Of a stretch of 64,000 nt of DNA, positions 8,618 to 16,757 are shown in pieces. The notes beneath the pieces are model-generated. The model saw nothing but the letters and a program-made list of their open reading frames with translations. It was not told the DNA's origin and made no database searches. Origin of the DNA: Leifsonia sp. ku-ls (GTDB lineage: Bacteria; Actinomycetota; Actinomycetes; Actinomycetales; Microbacteriaceae); the NCBI GenBank assembly GCA_003367665.1, contig QKXI01000005.1, forward strand, positions 186,001-250,000. The letters run 5' to 3'. Every line of letters starts with the position of its first letter. The stretch's first letter is position 1. The translations under genes were made by a program, and so were the position numbers.

Positions 8618-8706
8618 GACTCCACTCTAAACGGCGGCCGGGACGCCGGACGCACAGCAAGAAGCGCCGGCCCGCACGGACCGACGCTTGAGCCGCAGAC
8701 CGGGGT

Positions 8707-8805
8707 CTACTTCTTGTTGCGACGCTGGTGGCGCGTCTTGCGAAGAAGCTTGCGGTGCTTCTTCTTCGCCATACGCTTGCGACGCTTCTTGATAACGGAA
8801 CCCAC
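8707..8805 (-). CDS. AURKAIP1/COX24-domain ribosomal protein bS22
   Basis: A 32-residue, almost wholly basic product that starts at GTG (8803-8805): VGSVIKKRRKRMAKKKHRK and then LLRKTRHQRRNKK. This is the actinobacterial AURKAIP1/COX24 family, seen as an extra 30S protein (bS22) in mycobacterial ribosome structures. TGAGG lies five bases upstream. It sits next to a BldC-like gene, as the Rv0500A-Rv0500B pair does in Mycobacterium. It is easily missed because of its size. Confidence 0.9.
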   Translation of the reverse strand: MGSVIKKRRKRMAKKKHRKLLRKTRHQRRNKK

Positions 8806-8875
8806 GTAGACCTCACAAAGATTCAGGGGTATGCCGCGGGGCGCGCGGCGACACGAAGAGCAAGTCTACCCGACG

Positions 8876-9088
8876 TCACGCCGAGTCCGCGACGCCGCCC
8901 TCACGGTAGGTGGCCGCATCGAGCAGATGCTCGACGGCCGACTCCGGAACACGGAACGAACGCCCGAAGCGGATCGCCGGGAGCTCACCCGCGTGGACGA
9001 GGCGGTACACGGTCATGCGGGACACGCGCATCATGTCGGCCACCTCGGCGACCGTCAGGAAGCGCACGTCCTTCAGGTCGTGTGCCAT
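8876..9088 (-). CDS. BldC/excisionase-type MerR-like DNA-binding protein
   Basis: 70 residues consisting of a single MerR-like winged helix: FLTVAEVADMMRVSRMTVYR followed by HAGELPAIRFGRSFRVPE. It has no effector domain, as in BldC. A strong AGGAGGA site precedes the ATG. The tie to bS22 just downstream is conserved in actinobacteria and suggests a housekeeping role rather than phage excision. Confidence 0.88.
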   Translation of the reverse strand: MAHDLKDVRFLTVAEVADMMRVSRMTVYRLVHAGELPAIRFGRSFRVPESAVEHLLDAATYREGGVADSA

Positions 9089-9128
9089 CGCTCTGTCCTC
9101 CTCTGTGGGGACATGGTACTCGCCGGGG

Positions 9129-9554
9129 TCAGTCCTTGCGCCACTTCTTCGGCGTCACGCGCTCGGTGGCCGACGAGACGCGGTGGCGGGTGTCCGCGAG
9201 CACCTTTCCGACAGAGCTCGCGAACTCGCGCGTCTCCTCCGCCAGGCGCACGGTGAGCGCGACGTCCTCCTCGGATGCCGTGAACGGAATGACCCAGTCC
9301 TCCACCGCCTCCAGCGGCCCCGCGTCGAGCCGGTAGTAGCGGTGCTGGCCCTCCTCGCGCACGGACACGAGGCCCGCCTCGCGCAGCACTTTCAGGTGCT
9401 TCGACACCGTCGGCTGGCTGAGCTCCAGGGTGGCCACGATCTCCGACACGGATATCTCGCCGACGGAATGCGTCGCCTCCGTGTTGCGGTCGAGCAGCAC
9501 GCGCAGGATGTCGCGGCGCGTCGGATCGGCGATCACGTCGAAGATGTCGGCCAT
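9129..9554 (-). CDS. ArsR-family winged-helix regulator
   Basis: 141 residues. MADIFDVIADPTRRDILRVL is the classic ArsR start, and the recognition helix region is LELSQPTVSKHLKVLREAGL. No CxC metal site is present, so it is not an obvious arsenic or metal sensor. TAGCCT on the minus strand (9561-9566) ends six bases before the ATG, giving a leaderless transcript. It is divergent from the potassium transporter genes, about 80 bases away. Confidence 0.87.
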   Translation of the reverse strand: MADIFDVIADPTRRDILRVLLDRNTEATHSVGEISVSEIVATLELSQPTVSKHLKVLREAGLVSVREEGQHRYYRLDAGPLEAVEDWVIPFTASEEDVALTVRLAEETREFASSVGKVLADTRHRVSSATERVTPKKWRKD

Positions 9555-9637
9555 GCCCCAAGGCTAGCCATTCGCCCGGCGCAGTACCATGTCCGAAGCC
9601 CGCCCCGACCAGACGAGACGACGGGAAGGACCGACAC

Positions 9638-11074
9638 ATGAGCGCCACCCGGGTGGCCAGAGGCCTGCCCGCGTCACCGGTCGGACGCGTCCGCGCTGCG
9701 GTCAACGCGTTCGCGGCGCGGAGCCCCTCGCGGTTCGCGATCCTGGTGTTCGCGCTCCTCATCCTGGTGTTCACGCTGCTGTTCTCGCTGCCGATCTCGT
9801 CGGCGAACGGCCGCTGGACACCGCTCGCGGACTCGCTCTTCACGGCGGTCTCCGTCATCTGCGTGACCGGCCTCTCCACGGTCGACATGGCCACCCATTG
9901 GTCCGTGTTCGGGCATCTGCTTGTCTACATCGGCGTGCAGGTGGGCGCCGTGGGAGTGCTGACCATGGCGTCCATCCTCGGCCTCGTGATCTCCCGCAAG
10001 CTCGGGCTGCGGGCCAAGCTCATGGCGGCGAGCGACAGCAACCCGCTGCGCATCCACGCCGGCCCGGTCGCCGAGGGGCAGGCGGTGCGTCTCGGCGAGG
10101 TCGGCAAGCTGCTGACGACTGTCGCGATCAGCATGGTCGTCATCGAGGGCGGCATCGCGCTGCTGCTCTTCCCGCGCATGCTGATCGCCGGGATCGACGT
10201 CGGAACGGCCGCCTGGGAGTCGCTGTACTACTCGGCGATGGCGTTCACGAACACCGGCTTCACGCCGAACACGGAGGGCATCCAGGCGTTCGCGACGGAC
10301 TACTGGTTCCTGTCCGCGCTCATGATCGGCGTGTTCCTCGGCGCGATCGGGTTCCCGGTGATCCTGGCCATCGCGTCCAATCTCCGGCAGAAGCGGCGGC
10401 GGTGGTCGATCCACGTCAAGCTGACGCTGCTCACGTCGCTGATCCTGCTCGTGGCGGGCGCGGTGCTCTACATCGTGCTGGAGTACGACAACCCGAAGAC
10501 CTTCGGGCACCTGGATGCCGGGCACACCGTCTTCCAGTCGTTCTTCCTGTCGACGATGGCGCGCTCTGGCGGCTTCTCCACCATCCCGATCGACGACCTC
10601 CACGGGTCGAGCCTGCTCGTCACCGACATGCTGATGTTCATCGGCGGCGGCTCGGCGTCCACCGCGGGCGGCATCAAGGTGACCACGCTGGCGGTCCTCT
10701 TTCTGGCCGCTTTCGCCGAGGCGCGAGGCGTGGAGTCGATGGATGCGTTCAAGCGCCGCATCCCGATCGACGTGCTGCGGCTGTCGGTTTCGGTGGCGCT
10801 GTGGGGCGCGACGATCGTGGCGGTGTCGAGCATCCTCATCCTGCAGATCACCAAGGCGCCGCTCGACCACGTGCTGTTCGACGTCATCTCCGCGTTCGCG
10901 ACCTGCGGCCTGTCGACGGGGTTGACCGAGCGGCTGCCCGACGCCGGGATCTACGTGATGGCGGCCACGATGTTCTGCGGGCGCGTTGGTACAGTGACTC
11001 TCGCCGCCGCGCTGGCGCAGAGCCAGCGCCGGCAGCTCTACCACAACCCGGAGGAGAGGCCGCTCGTTGGGTGA
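9638..11074 (+). CDS. ktrB: KtrB/TrkH-type potassium channel subunit
   Basis: 478 residues with four repeats of the membrane-pore-membrane unit. Each pore loop keeps its selectivity glycine: CVTGLSTVD, AFTNTGFTPN, ARSGGFSTIP and FATCGLSTGL. It forms the K+ (or Na+-coupled K+) pathway in the membrane. A GGAAGGA site precedes the ATG. The next gene, coding the cytosolic gating subunit, starts within its last codons. Confidence 0.92.
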   Translation: MSATRVARGLPASPVGRVRAAVNAFAARSPSRFAILVFALLILVFTLLFSLPISSANGRWTPLADSLFTAVSVICVTGLSTVDMATHWSVFGHLLVYIGVQVGAVGVLTMASILGLVISRKLGLRAKLMAASDSNPLRIHAGPVAEGQAVRLGEVGKLLTTVAISMVVIEGGIALLLFPRMLIAGIDVGTAAWESLYYSAMAFTNTGFTPNTEGIQAFATDYWFLSALMIGVFLGAIGFPVILAIASNLRQKRRRWSIHVKLTLLTSLILLVAGAVLYIVLEYDNPKTFGHLDAGHTVFQSFFLSTMARSGGFSTIPIDDLHGSSLLVTDMLMFIGGGSASTAGGIKVTTLAVLFLAAFAEARGVESMDAFKRRIPIDVLRLSVSVALWGATIVAVSSILILQITKAPLDHVLFDVISAFATCGLSTGLTERLPDAGIYVMAATMFCGRVGTVTLAAALAQSQRRQLYHNPEERPLVG

Positions 11075-11738
11075 CCGGATCAAGCACAACGCGCCCGTCC
11101 TGGTGATCGGCCTCGGTCGGTTCGGCGCGGCGACCGCCGGCCAGCTCGACCGCCTCGGCCGCGAGGTGCTCGCCATCGACACCGACCCGAACCTGGTGCA
11201 GAAGTGGGCCGACCGCGTCACGCACACCGTGCAGGCGGACGCCCGCTCGATCGAGACGCTGCGGCAGATCGGCGCGGAGGACTTCTCGATCGCCGTCGTC
11301 GCGGTCGGCTCGTCGATCGAGGCGAGCGTGCTCATCACGGCGAACCTGGTCGATCTGAAGGTGCCGCAGATCTGGGCGAAGGCGATCTCCAAGTCGCACG
11401 GCAAGATCCTGGAGCGCATCGGCGCCAACCACGTGATCTACCCGGAGGCGGAGGCCGGCGAGCGCGCGGCGCACCTGGTCTCCGGCCGGATGCTCGACTT
11501 CATCGAGTTCGACGACGACTTCGCGCTCGTGAAGATGTACCCGCCGAAGCCGATCCGCGGCCTCCCGCTCGGCCAGTCCGGCGTCCGCTCGAAGCACAAC
11601 ATCACCGTCGTCGGCGTCAAGCCCCCCGGCCGCCCCTTCACGTACGCCACCCCCGACACCGTGGTCACCGACCACGACCTCATCATCGTCTCCGGCGCCT
11701 CCACCGACATAGAGCGCTTCGCCGCCCTCGAGTCCTGA
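11067..11738 (+). CDS. ktrA: KtrA/TrkA-type RCK gating subunit
   Basis: 223 residues: an RCK-N Rossmann domain (VIGLGRFGAATA, about residues 12-23, binds NAD(H)/ATP) and an RCK-C domain from about residue 140. The single-RCK length fits KtrA rather than the double TrkA of enterobacteria. A TTG start at 11067 is used, backed by GGAGGAGAG; it overlaps the ktrB end by eight bases. Confidence 0.92.
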   Translation: MGDRIKHNAPVLVIGLGRFGAATAGQLDRLGREVLAIDTDPNLVQKWADRVTHTVQADARSIETLRQIGAEDFSIAVVAVGSSIEASVLITANLVDLKVPQIWAKAISKSHGKILERIGANHVIYPEAEAGERAAHLVSGRMLDFIEFDDDFALVKMYPPKPIRGLPLGQSGVRSKHNITVVGVKPPGRPFTYATPDTVVTDHDLIIVSGASTDIERFAALES

Positions 11739-11769
11739 CCCCCCTTCCCTCCTCCCCCCCGTCCTCCCC

Positions 11770-11832
11770 CATCGCTTCCTCGATTAATCCGCCCTCGGGG
11801 TCGCGAATCGCCGATTAATCGAGGAAGCGATG
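11770..11832. repeat. long intergenic inverted repeat, copy A
   Basis: Arms 11770-11789 and 11813-11832 are perfect 20-base reverse complements (left arm CATCGCTTCCTCGATTAATC) with a 23-base loop. The same arm recurs at 12.8 kb and 17.7 kb. It follows the ktrA stop codon and precedes another plus-strand gene, so it may end ktrA transcription. Its loop lacks the CGGCGTGTCG decamer found in copies B to D. Confidence 0.85.
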
Positions 11833-11885
11833 GTGGGGTTGTGGAGAAGCCGGGGCGGAGGGGGTCAAGCGTCCAGGATCGAGGG

Positions 11886-12821
11886 ATGGGAAGTGGCGAC
11901 ATTGAGCGTGCCGGGTTGGCGGTCGATGGGTTTTCCGTCGCGGACGGCGTGACCGCAGGACTACGTCGTCACCGGCTCTACCAGAACGACCTTCAGCGAC
12001 CATTCCACGGGGTTCGCACAATCGACATGCCGCTCGACGATCACAGGGCACTGTGCCGGGCGTACGCGTCCCGGCAGCATCCCGGCGATGTGTTCAGCCA
12101 TTTCAGCGCGGCCATCCTCCACGGCCTTCCGCTGCCAAGGCGGTTCCGACCACAGGGCATCGACGTGGCAGTCTTCGCACCGCGCAAGCCGTCTCGTGTG
12201 CGCGGTGTCATCCCGCATGAGTTGCGGCCCGCCGGGCATCGAGTCGTTGAGGTCGACGGGCTGCGTTGCATGTCGGCCCAGGACACGTGGGCACAGCTCT
12301 CGGGCGGCATTAGCCTGACAGATCTCATCGTGATGGGCGACTTTCTGCTCACGGGCGATGAGCCGTACTCCGGCGTGCCCAGTCCTTGGAATCGCAACGA
12401 CCTCGAGGCGGCCGCGCGGCGCCACGGACGTCGACCCGGGGTTCGCAACCTCCGGCTCGCACTGGAACGGATCAGGTACGGCTCACTCTCACCCCAGGAG
12501 TCACGGCTGAGAGTGGAATTGACCGACGCCGGCCTCCCTGAACCTCACCTCAACCACCGGATCATGAGAGGCGGAGCCCTCTTGGCCATGGTGGACCTGG
12601 CCTACCCGGATCAGCGGGTCGCCATCGAGTACCTCGGCGACCACCACCGCACTGACCCGCACGTGTTCCAGGCCGACATCCATCGCCGCGAACGGCTGAC
12701 GGCCGCAGGCTGGAACGTCATCTTCGTGACCGCCGCCGACCTCCAAGGCCCGATCCCGCGAGCCGTCTTCCTCGTCCGTCACGCCCTCCACAACGCTTCC
12801 TCCACAACGCTTCCTCGATAA
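11886..12821 (+). CDS. DUF559/VSR-like endonuclease-fold protein with AbiEi-like N-terminus
   Basis: 311 residues. The C-terminal part (about 235-300) has the restriction-like fold pattern of DUF559/VSR proteins: VDLAYPDQRVAIEYLGDHHR, then a conserved RRERLTAAGWNVI. The N-terminal part resembles the AbiEi-antitoxin-like domain often fused to it in Microbacteriaceae. Biochemical role unknown. The start is uncertain: ATG 11886 is chosen by alignment to the family N-terminus, while GTG 11841 is possible. The stop codon lies inside inverted repeat copy B, and a 14-base duplication sets the last residues. Confidence 0.7.
   Translation: MGSGDIERAGLAVDGFSVADGVTAGLRRHRLYQNDLQRPFHGVRTIDMPLDDHRALCRAYASRQHPGDVFSHFSAAILHGLPLPRRFRPQGIDVAVFAPRKPSRVRGVIPHELRPAGHRVVEVDGLRCMSAQDTWAQLSGGISLTDLIVMGDFLLTGDEPYSGVPSPWNRNDLEAAARRHGRRPGVRNLRLALERIRYGSLSPQESRLRVELTDAGLPEPHLNHRIMRGGALLAMVDLAYPDQRVAIEYLGDHHRTDPHVFQADIHRRERLTAAGWNVIFVTAADLQGPIPRAVFLVRHALHNASSTTLPR
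12787..12814 (+). repeat. 14-base tandem duplication at the gene end
   Basis: TCCACAACGCTTCC at 12787-12800 is repeated exactly at 12801-12814. The unit overlaps the left arm of inverted repeat copy B. Fourteen is not a multiple of three, so the duplication shifted the frame and produced the present C-terminus and TAA stop (12819-12821). Confidence 0.85.
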
Positions 12822-12864
12822 ATCCGCCCGCGGCCGGCGTGTCGGCAGATTAATCGAGGAAGCG
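12808..12864. repeat. long intergenic inverted repeat, copy B
   Basis: Arms 12808-12824 and 12848-12864 pair over 17 bases with one mismatch (the left arm has GATAAATC where the other copies have GATTAATC; this change creates the TAA stop of the upstream gene). The loop carries CGGCGTGTCG at 12835-12844. It lies between convergent genes and probably acts as a bidirectional terminator. Confidence 0.85.
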
Positions 12865-12894
12865 ATGGGGGGGGAAAAGAGGGAGAGGAGGGGG

Positions 12895-13740
12895 TTAGCC
12901 GGCGGCTAGTTCGCGGGCTCGGGAGAGGGCGGCGTCGGTGGCTTGGGTGAAGAGGGTGGGGAGGTCGGCTTCGGCGAGGACGGCGATCGCGCGCTCGGTG
13001 GTGCCGTTGGGGCTGGTGACGCGGCGGCGGAGCTCGGCGGGGGGCTCGCCGGAGGAGACGAGGAGCTCGGAGGCGCCGAGGAAGGTGCCGTTCACGAGGG
13101 TGGCGGCCTGCTCGGGGGTGAAGCCCTTCTCGATGGCCGCCTGCGTCAGCGCCTCGATCAGGAAGAAGACGTACGCCGGGCCGGAGCCGGAGATCGTGCT
13201 GAGCGCATCCAGCTGCGCCTCCGGCACCTCGACGACCTCGCCGACCGTCTCGAACAGGGTGCGGACGAGCGCCAGGTCGTCCTCCTCGGTGTGCGGGCCC
13301 GCGCTGATCCCGGTCACGGCCTTGCCGACGACGGCCGGGGTATTGGGCATCGCACGGACGACCGAGATCGTGTCGGGCAGCAGCGACTCCATGGTCGCGG
13401 CCGTGACGCCGGCGGCGACGCTCACCACGATGGTGCCGGGAGCGAGGGAGTCCGCGATCTCGGCCAGCAGGTCGCGCACCATCGCCGGCTTCACGGCGAC
13501 GATGACCAGCTGCGCGCCGTCGACGGCGAGCCGGTTGGCGTCCGGCTTCTTCTCGGTGGCGTACGTGGTCACGCCCGGCGTGCCGGAGAGCTCCGCCGCG
13601 CGCGCCTCCGACCGGTTGGTGACGCGGATGCCGGCCGCGTGCACGTGCGGGGCGAGCAGGCCACTCAGGATCGCGCGACCCATCGAGCCCGCGCCCAGCA
13701 TGGCGATCGTCGGGAGGTTCACGTTCTGCGCGTCGTCCAT
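12895..13740 (-). CDS. proC: pyrroline-5-carboxylate reductase
   Basis: 281 residues. An N-terminal Rossmann fold (IAMLGAGSMGRAILSGL) binds NADPH, and the C-terminal dimer domain holds DALSTISGSGPAYVFF and SPNGTTERAI, diagnostic for ProC. It makes proline from pyrroline-5-carboxylate. The minus-strand -10 box TAGGAT (13747-13752) ends six bases before the ATG, so the transcript is leaderless; this -10 overlaps that of the divergent transporter gene. Confidence 0.95.
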   Translation of the reverse strand: MDDAQNVNLPTIAMLGAGSMGRAILSGLLAPHVHAAGIRVTNRSEARAAELSGTPGVTTYATEKKPDANRLAVDGAQLVIVAVKPAMVRDLLAEIADSLAPGTIVVSVAAGVTAATMESLLPDTISVVRAMPNTPAVVGKAVTGISAGPHTEEDDLALVRTLFETVGEVVEVPEAQLDALSTISGSGPAYVFFLIEALTQAAIEKGFTPEQAATLVNGTFLGASELLVSSGEPPAELRRRVTSPNGTTERAIAVLAEADLPTLFTQATDAALSRARELAAG

Positions 13741-13746
13741 GCCGCC

Positions 13747-13756
13747 ATCCTAGGAT
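13747..13756. promoter_or_regulatory. symmetric shared -10 element between proC and the CDF gene
   Basis: ATCCTAGGAT is a perfect palindrome. Read on either strand it gives TAGGAT, six bases before the proC ATG (minus) and seven bases before the transporter ATG (plus). Only 23 bases part the two start codons, so both genes can be leaderless and driven from one bidirectional promoter in which polymerase chooses one direction at a time. Confidence 0.65.
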
Positions 13757-13763
13757 GAGGTGC

Positions 13764-14726
13764 ATGAGCGCATCAGGTGGCACCAGGGCGATCGTGGCGG
13801 CCTTCGCGGCCAACCTCGGCATCGCCCTCACCAAGTTCATCGCGTGGGCGTTCTCGGGCTCGTCGTCGATGCTCGCGGAGGGCGTGCACTCGCTCGCCGA
13901 CTCGGGGAACCAGCTCCTGCTCCTGCTCGGCGGACGCCAGTCGCGCAGGAAGGCCGACCGCGAGCACCCATTCGGGTACGGCCGCGAGCGCTACGTCTAC
14001 GCGTTCGTCGTGTCCATCATCCTGTTCTCGGTCGGCGGCGTCTTCTCGATCTACGAGGGGATCGAGAAGCTCACCCATCCGCACCCGCTCGAGAACGCCT
14101 GGCTGCCGATCCTGGTGCTCCTCATCGCCATCGGGCTGGAGTCGTTCTCGCTGCGCACGGCGGTGCACGAGTCGCGCCCGCACAAGCTCGGGATGTCGTG
14201 GCCGCAGTTCATCCGCCGGGCGAAGGCCCCGGAGCTCCCGGTCGTGCTGCTGGAGGACGTCGCGGCCCTAACTGGCCTGGCGTTCGCTCTCCTCGGCGTC
14301 GGCCTCACGATCATCACCGGCAACAGCGTGTTCGACGGCATCGGGACGGTGCTGATCGGCCTCCTGCTGGTCGCCGTCGCCATCGTGCTCGGCATCGAGA
14401 CGAAGAGCCTGCTGGTCGGCGAGGGCGCGAGCGACGCGGACGTCGCCGCCATCGAGCGCGCCATCACCGAGGGCCACGAGGTCGAGCGCATCATCCACAT
14501 GAAGACGCTGTACCTCGGGCCGGAGGAGCTCATGGTCGCCGCGAAGCTGGCGTTCTCGGGCGAGCACCGCCTCGCCGACGTCGCGGCCGCGATCGACGTC
14601 GTGGAGCGCCGCATCCGGGACGCCGTCCCGGCCGCCCGCGTCATCTACATCGAACCGGACGTCTGGATCGACCCCAACGAGCAGGCGCCCGCCACCGACA
14701 CCATCGTCATCAAGGGACTCGAGTGA
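13764..14726 (+). CDS. cation diffusion facilitator family transporter
   Basis: 320 residues with about six membrane helices in the first 230 residues and a cytosolic C-terminal domain. The metal site HSLADSGNQ lies in helix 2, preceded by AEGV, as in CDF proteins that export Zn, Mn or Fe with proton antiport; the metal is not decidable. ATG 13764 is chosen because the TAGGAT -10 box lies seven bases upstream. The next gene overlaps by four bases. Confidence 0.9.
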   Translation: MSASGGTRAIVAAFAANLGIALTKFIAWAFSGSSSMLAEGVHSLADSGNQLLLLLGGRQSRRKADREHPFGYGRERYVYAFVVSIILFSVGGVFSIYEGIEKLTHPHPLENAWLPILVLLIAIGLESFSLRTAVHESRPHKLGMSWPQFIRRAKAPELPVVLLEDVAALTGLAFALLGVGLTIITGNSVFDGIGTVLIGLLLVAVAIVLGIETKSLLVGEGASDADVAAIERAITEGHEVERIIHMKTLYLGPEELMVAAKLAFSGEHRLADVAAAIDVVERRIRDAVPAARVIYIEPDVWIDPNEQAPATDTIVIKGLE

Positions 14727-15424
14727 CCCGCACCGCCGTCATCCTGCAGCACGACCCCAGCATCCACCTCGGCAACATCGGCCCGGTGCTCGTGGAGCAC
14801 GGGTACGAGCTGCGCGTGGTCGACGTGACGAAGGAGGACGTCTCGGCGATCGACCCGGCCGGGGCCGACCTGGTCGTCGTGCTCGGCGGCGAGATGGGCG
14901 CGTACCAGACCGACGAGTTCCCCTTCCTGGAGAAGGAGAAGGACCTCCTGCGCGCGCGCATCGAGGCCGAGCGGCCGACCCTCGGTGTCTGCCTCGGAGC
15001 GCAGCTCATGGCGGGAGCGCTCGGCCAGCGCGTCTACAAGGGCGACACCACCCAGATCGGTTACCGGCGCGTCGAGCCGACGGAGGCCGGGGCCGGGTCA
15101 CCGATCCGGCACTTCGACGGCGTCCCCGTCGTGGAGTGGCACGGCGACACCTTCGAGCTTCCGGAGCGGGCGACGCTGCTGGCCTCCTCCAGCGACTACT
15201 CCAACGAGGCGTTCGCGATCGGAGACTTCGCGCTCGCGGTGCAGTTCCATCCCGAGGTCACCGACGAGATGCACGAGAACTGGGTGGCGGACGGGTACAA
15301 CGAGCTCGACGAGCTGGCGATCGACCCGGACGCGCTCCGTCGCGACCGGGAGGCGTACTCCGCGCGGATGCAGGAGGCATCGCGCGCGGCCTTCTCGGAG
15401 TGGCTGGAGAGCCTCCCGCGCTGA
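14723..15424 (+). CDS. class I glutamine amidotransferase-like protein
   Basis: 233 residues. The catalytic cysteine C90 lies in GVCLGAQ, and the His/Glu pair in QFHPE at residues 175-178, so the triad is intact. It resembles stand-alone GMP-synthase-like amidotransferases; the ammonia acceptor is unknown. GTG overlaps the upstream TGA, indicating coupling with the CDF transporter. Confidence 0.88.
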   Translation: MTRTAVILQHDPSIHLGNIGPVLVEHGYELRVVDVTKEDVSAIDPAGADLVVVLGGEMGAYQTDEFPFLEKEKDLLRARIEAERPTLGVCLGAQLMAGALGQRVYKGDTTQIGYRRVEPTEAGAGSPIRHFDGVPVVEWHGDTFELPERATLLASSSDYSNEAFAIGDFALAVQFHPEVTDEMHENWVADGYNELDELAIDPDALRRDREAYSARMQEASRAAFSEWLESLPR

Positions 15425-15439
15425 CCGCGCCGGCCCGCG

Positions 15440-15907
15440 CTAACGCTTCGCGCGGAAGAAGTCGAGCAGCACCTCGCCGCACTCCTCCGCGAGCACCCCG
15501 GCGAACACCTCGACGCGGTGGTTGAGCCGCCGGTCGCGCAGCACGTCGTACACCGACCCGCCGGCGCCGGCCTTCTCGTCCCAGGCGCCGAACACGACGG
15601 TCGGGACGCGCGCCGCCAGCACCGCGCCGGCACACATCACGCACGGTTCCAGCGTCACGACCAGGGTGCACCCCTCCAGGTGCCAGTCGTCCCGCTCCGC
15701 AGCCGCCTCGCGCAGGGCCAGCACCTCGGCGTGCGCCGTCGGGTCGTGGCGCAGCTCGCGCTCGTTGCGGCCCGTCCCGATCACGGTGCCGGACTCGTCC
15801 ACGACGAGGGCCGCCACCGGGACGTCGCCGGTGTCGAAGGCGAGCCGCGCGTCGGCGAGGGCGCGCCGCATCCACTGCTCGTACGTGTCAGGGACGGCAA
15901 GGCTCAC
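15440..15907 (-). CDS. tadA: tRNA adenosine(34) deaminase
   Basis: 155 residues. Zinc ligands and the proton shuttle are present: H59-A-E61 and P88-C89-V-M-C92. It converts A34 to inosine in tRNA-Arg(ACG), an essential decoding step. The GTG start has GGAGGAG upstream. It is divergent from upp across about 50 bases. Confidence 0.93.
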   Translation of the reverse strand: MSLAVPDTYEQWMRRALADARLAFDTGDVPVAALVVDESGTVIGTGRNERELRHDPTAHAEVLALREAAAERDDWHLEGCTLVVTLEPCVMCAGAVLAARVPTVVFGAWDEKAGAGGSVYDVLRDRRLNHRVEVFAGVLAEECGEVLLDFFRAKR

Positions 15908-15957
15908 GACGACTCCTCCGGGGGCCGGTGCGGGGATGTTCGGCTAGCCTTGAGCCT

Positions 15958-16590
15958 ATGCGAGTGCACGTTGCGGACCACCCCCTCATCACCCACAAGC
16001 TGACGGTGCTCCGCGACAAGACGACGCCGTCGCCGGTGTTCCGCCAGCTGACGGAGGAGCTGGTCACTCTGCTCGCCTACGAGGCGACGCGCGGCGTGCG
16101 GGTCGAGCCGGTCGAGATCCAGACGCCCGTGACGACCACCACCGGCGTCGCGCTGAGCGAGCCGCGTCCGCTCGTCGTCCCCATCCTGCGCGCCGGGCTC
16201 GGGATGCTGGAGGGGATGGTCCGGCTGATGCCCACGGCCGAGGTCGGCTTCCTCGGCATGGTGCGCAACGAGGAGACCCTCGAGCCGACGACGTACGCCG
16301 AGCGGCTTCCGATGGACCTGTCCGACCGGCAGTGCTTCGTCCTCGACCCGATGCTGGCCACCGGAGGCTCGCTCGGCGCCGCCATCGAGTTCCTGTTCAA
16401 GCGCAACGCGGTGGACGTGACCGCCATCTGCCTGCTCGCCGCCCCGGAAGGCCTCGCGGCGCTGGAGAAGGCGACGGAGGGCCGCAACGTCACGATCGTG
16501 CTCGGCTCGCTGGACGAGCGGCTCAACGAGAACGGCTACATCGTCCCCGGCCTCGGCGACGCCGGCGACCGGCTCTACGGCACGGTGTAG
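15958..16590 (+). CDS. upp: uracil phosphoribosyltransferase
   Basis: 210 residues. The PRPP-binding loop is [14 protein letters not shown] and the C-terminal uracil site is [17 protein letters not shown], both typical for Upp of pyrimidine salvage. TAGCCT (15945-15950) ends seven bases before the ATG and no ribosome site is present, so a leaderless transcript is likely. Confidence 0.95.
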   Translation: MRVHVADHPLITHKLTVLRDKTTPSPVFRQLTEELVTLLAYEATRGVRVEPVEIQTPVTTTTGVALSEPRPLVVPILRAGLGMLEGMVRLMPTAEVGFLGMVRNEETLEPTTYAERLPMDLSDRQCFVLDPMLATGGSLGAAIEFLFKRNAVDVTAICLLAAPEGLAALEKATEGRNVTIVLGSLDERLNENGYIVPGLGDAGDRLYGTV

Positions 16591-16615
16591 CGCGTCCGCA
16601 ACATTGCGTAATGAT

Positions 16616-16647
16616 TTGACACGCCGAGTCATCGTCGGTTTTACTGT
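16616..16647 (+). promoter_or_regulatory. promoter of the Met/Cys leader peptide
   Basis: A consensus -35 TTGACA lies at 16616-16621 and a TACTGT -10 at 16642-16647 (spacer 20, or 18 if TTTACT at 16640 is used). The predicted start of transcription falls on or next to the A of the ATG at 16653, so the peptide would be translated from a leaderless mRNA. Confidence 0.6.
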
Positions 16648-16652
16648 CCTGC

Positions 16653-16757
16653 ATGACTGACAACTCGCGTACCCTGACCTCCTTCGAGGCCCTTGGGAAT
16701 GCCGGCATGATGATGGCCGGCCGCGACTCGGTCATGTGTTGCCGAATGTGTCGCTGA
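16653..16757 (+). CDS. leaderless Met/Cys-rich leader peptide
   Basis: A 34-residue frame that begins MTDNSRTLTSFEAL and ends GRDSVMCCRMCR before TGA. It holds six methionines, including three in a row, and three cysteines in the last six residues. This matches the design of polycysteine leaderless ORFs that act as cysteine-responsive attenuators in mycobacteria. It has no ribosome site, and hairpin-forming sequence follows the stop. The next gene codes an orphan winged-helix regulator 220 bases on. That it senses Cys or Met supply is inferred. Confidence 0.6.
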   Translation: MTDNSRTLTSFEALGNAGMMMAGRDSVMCCRMCR

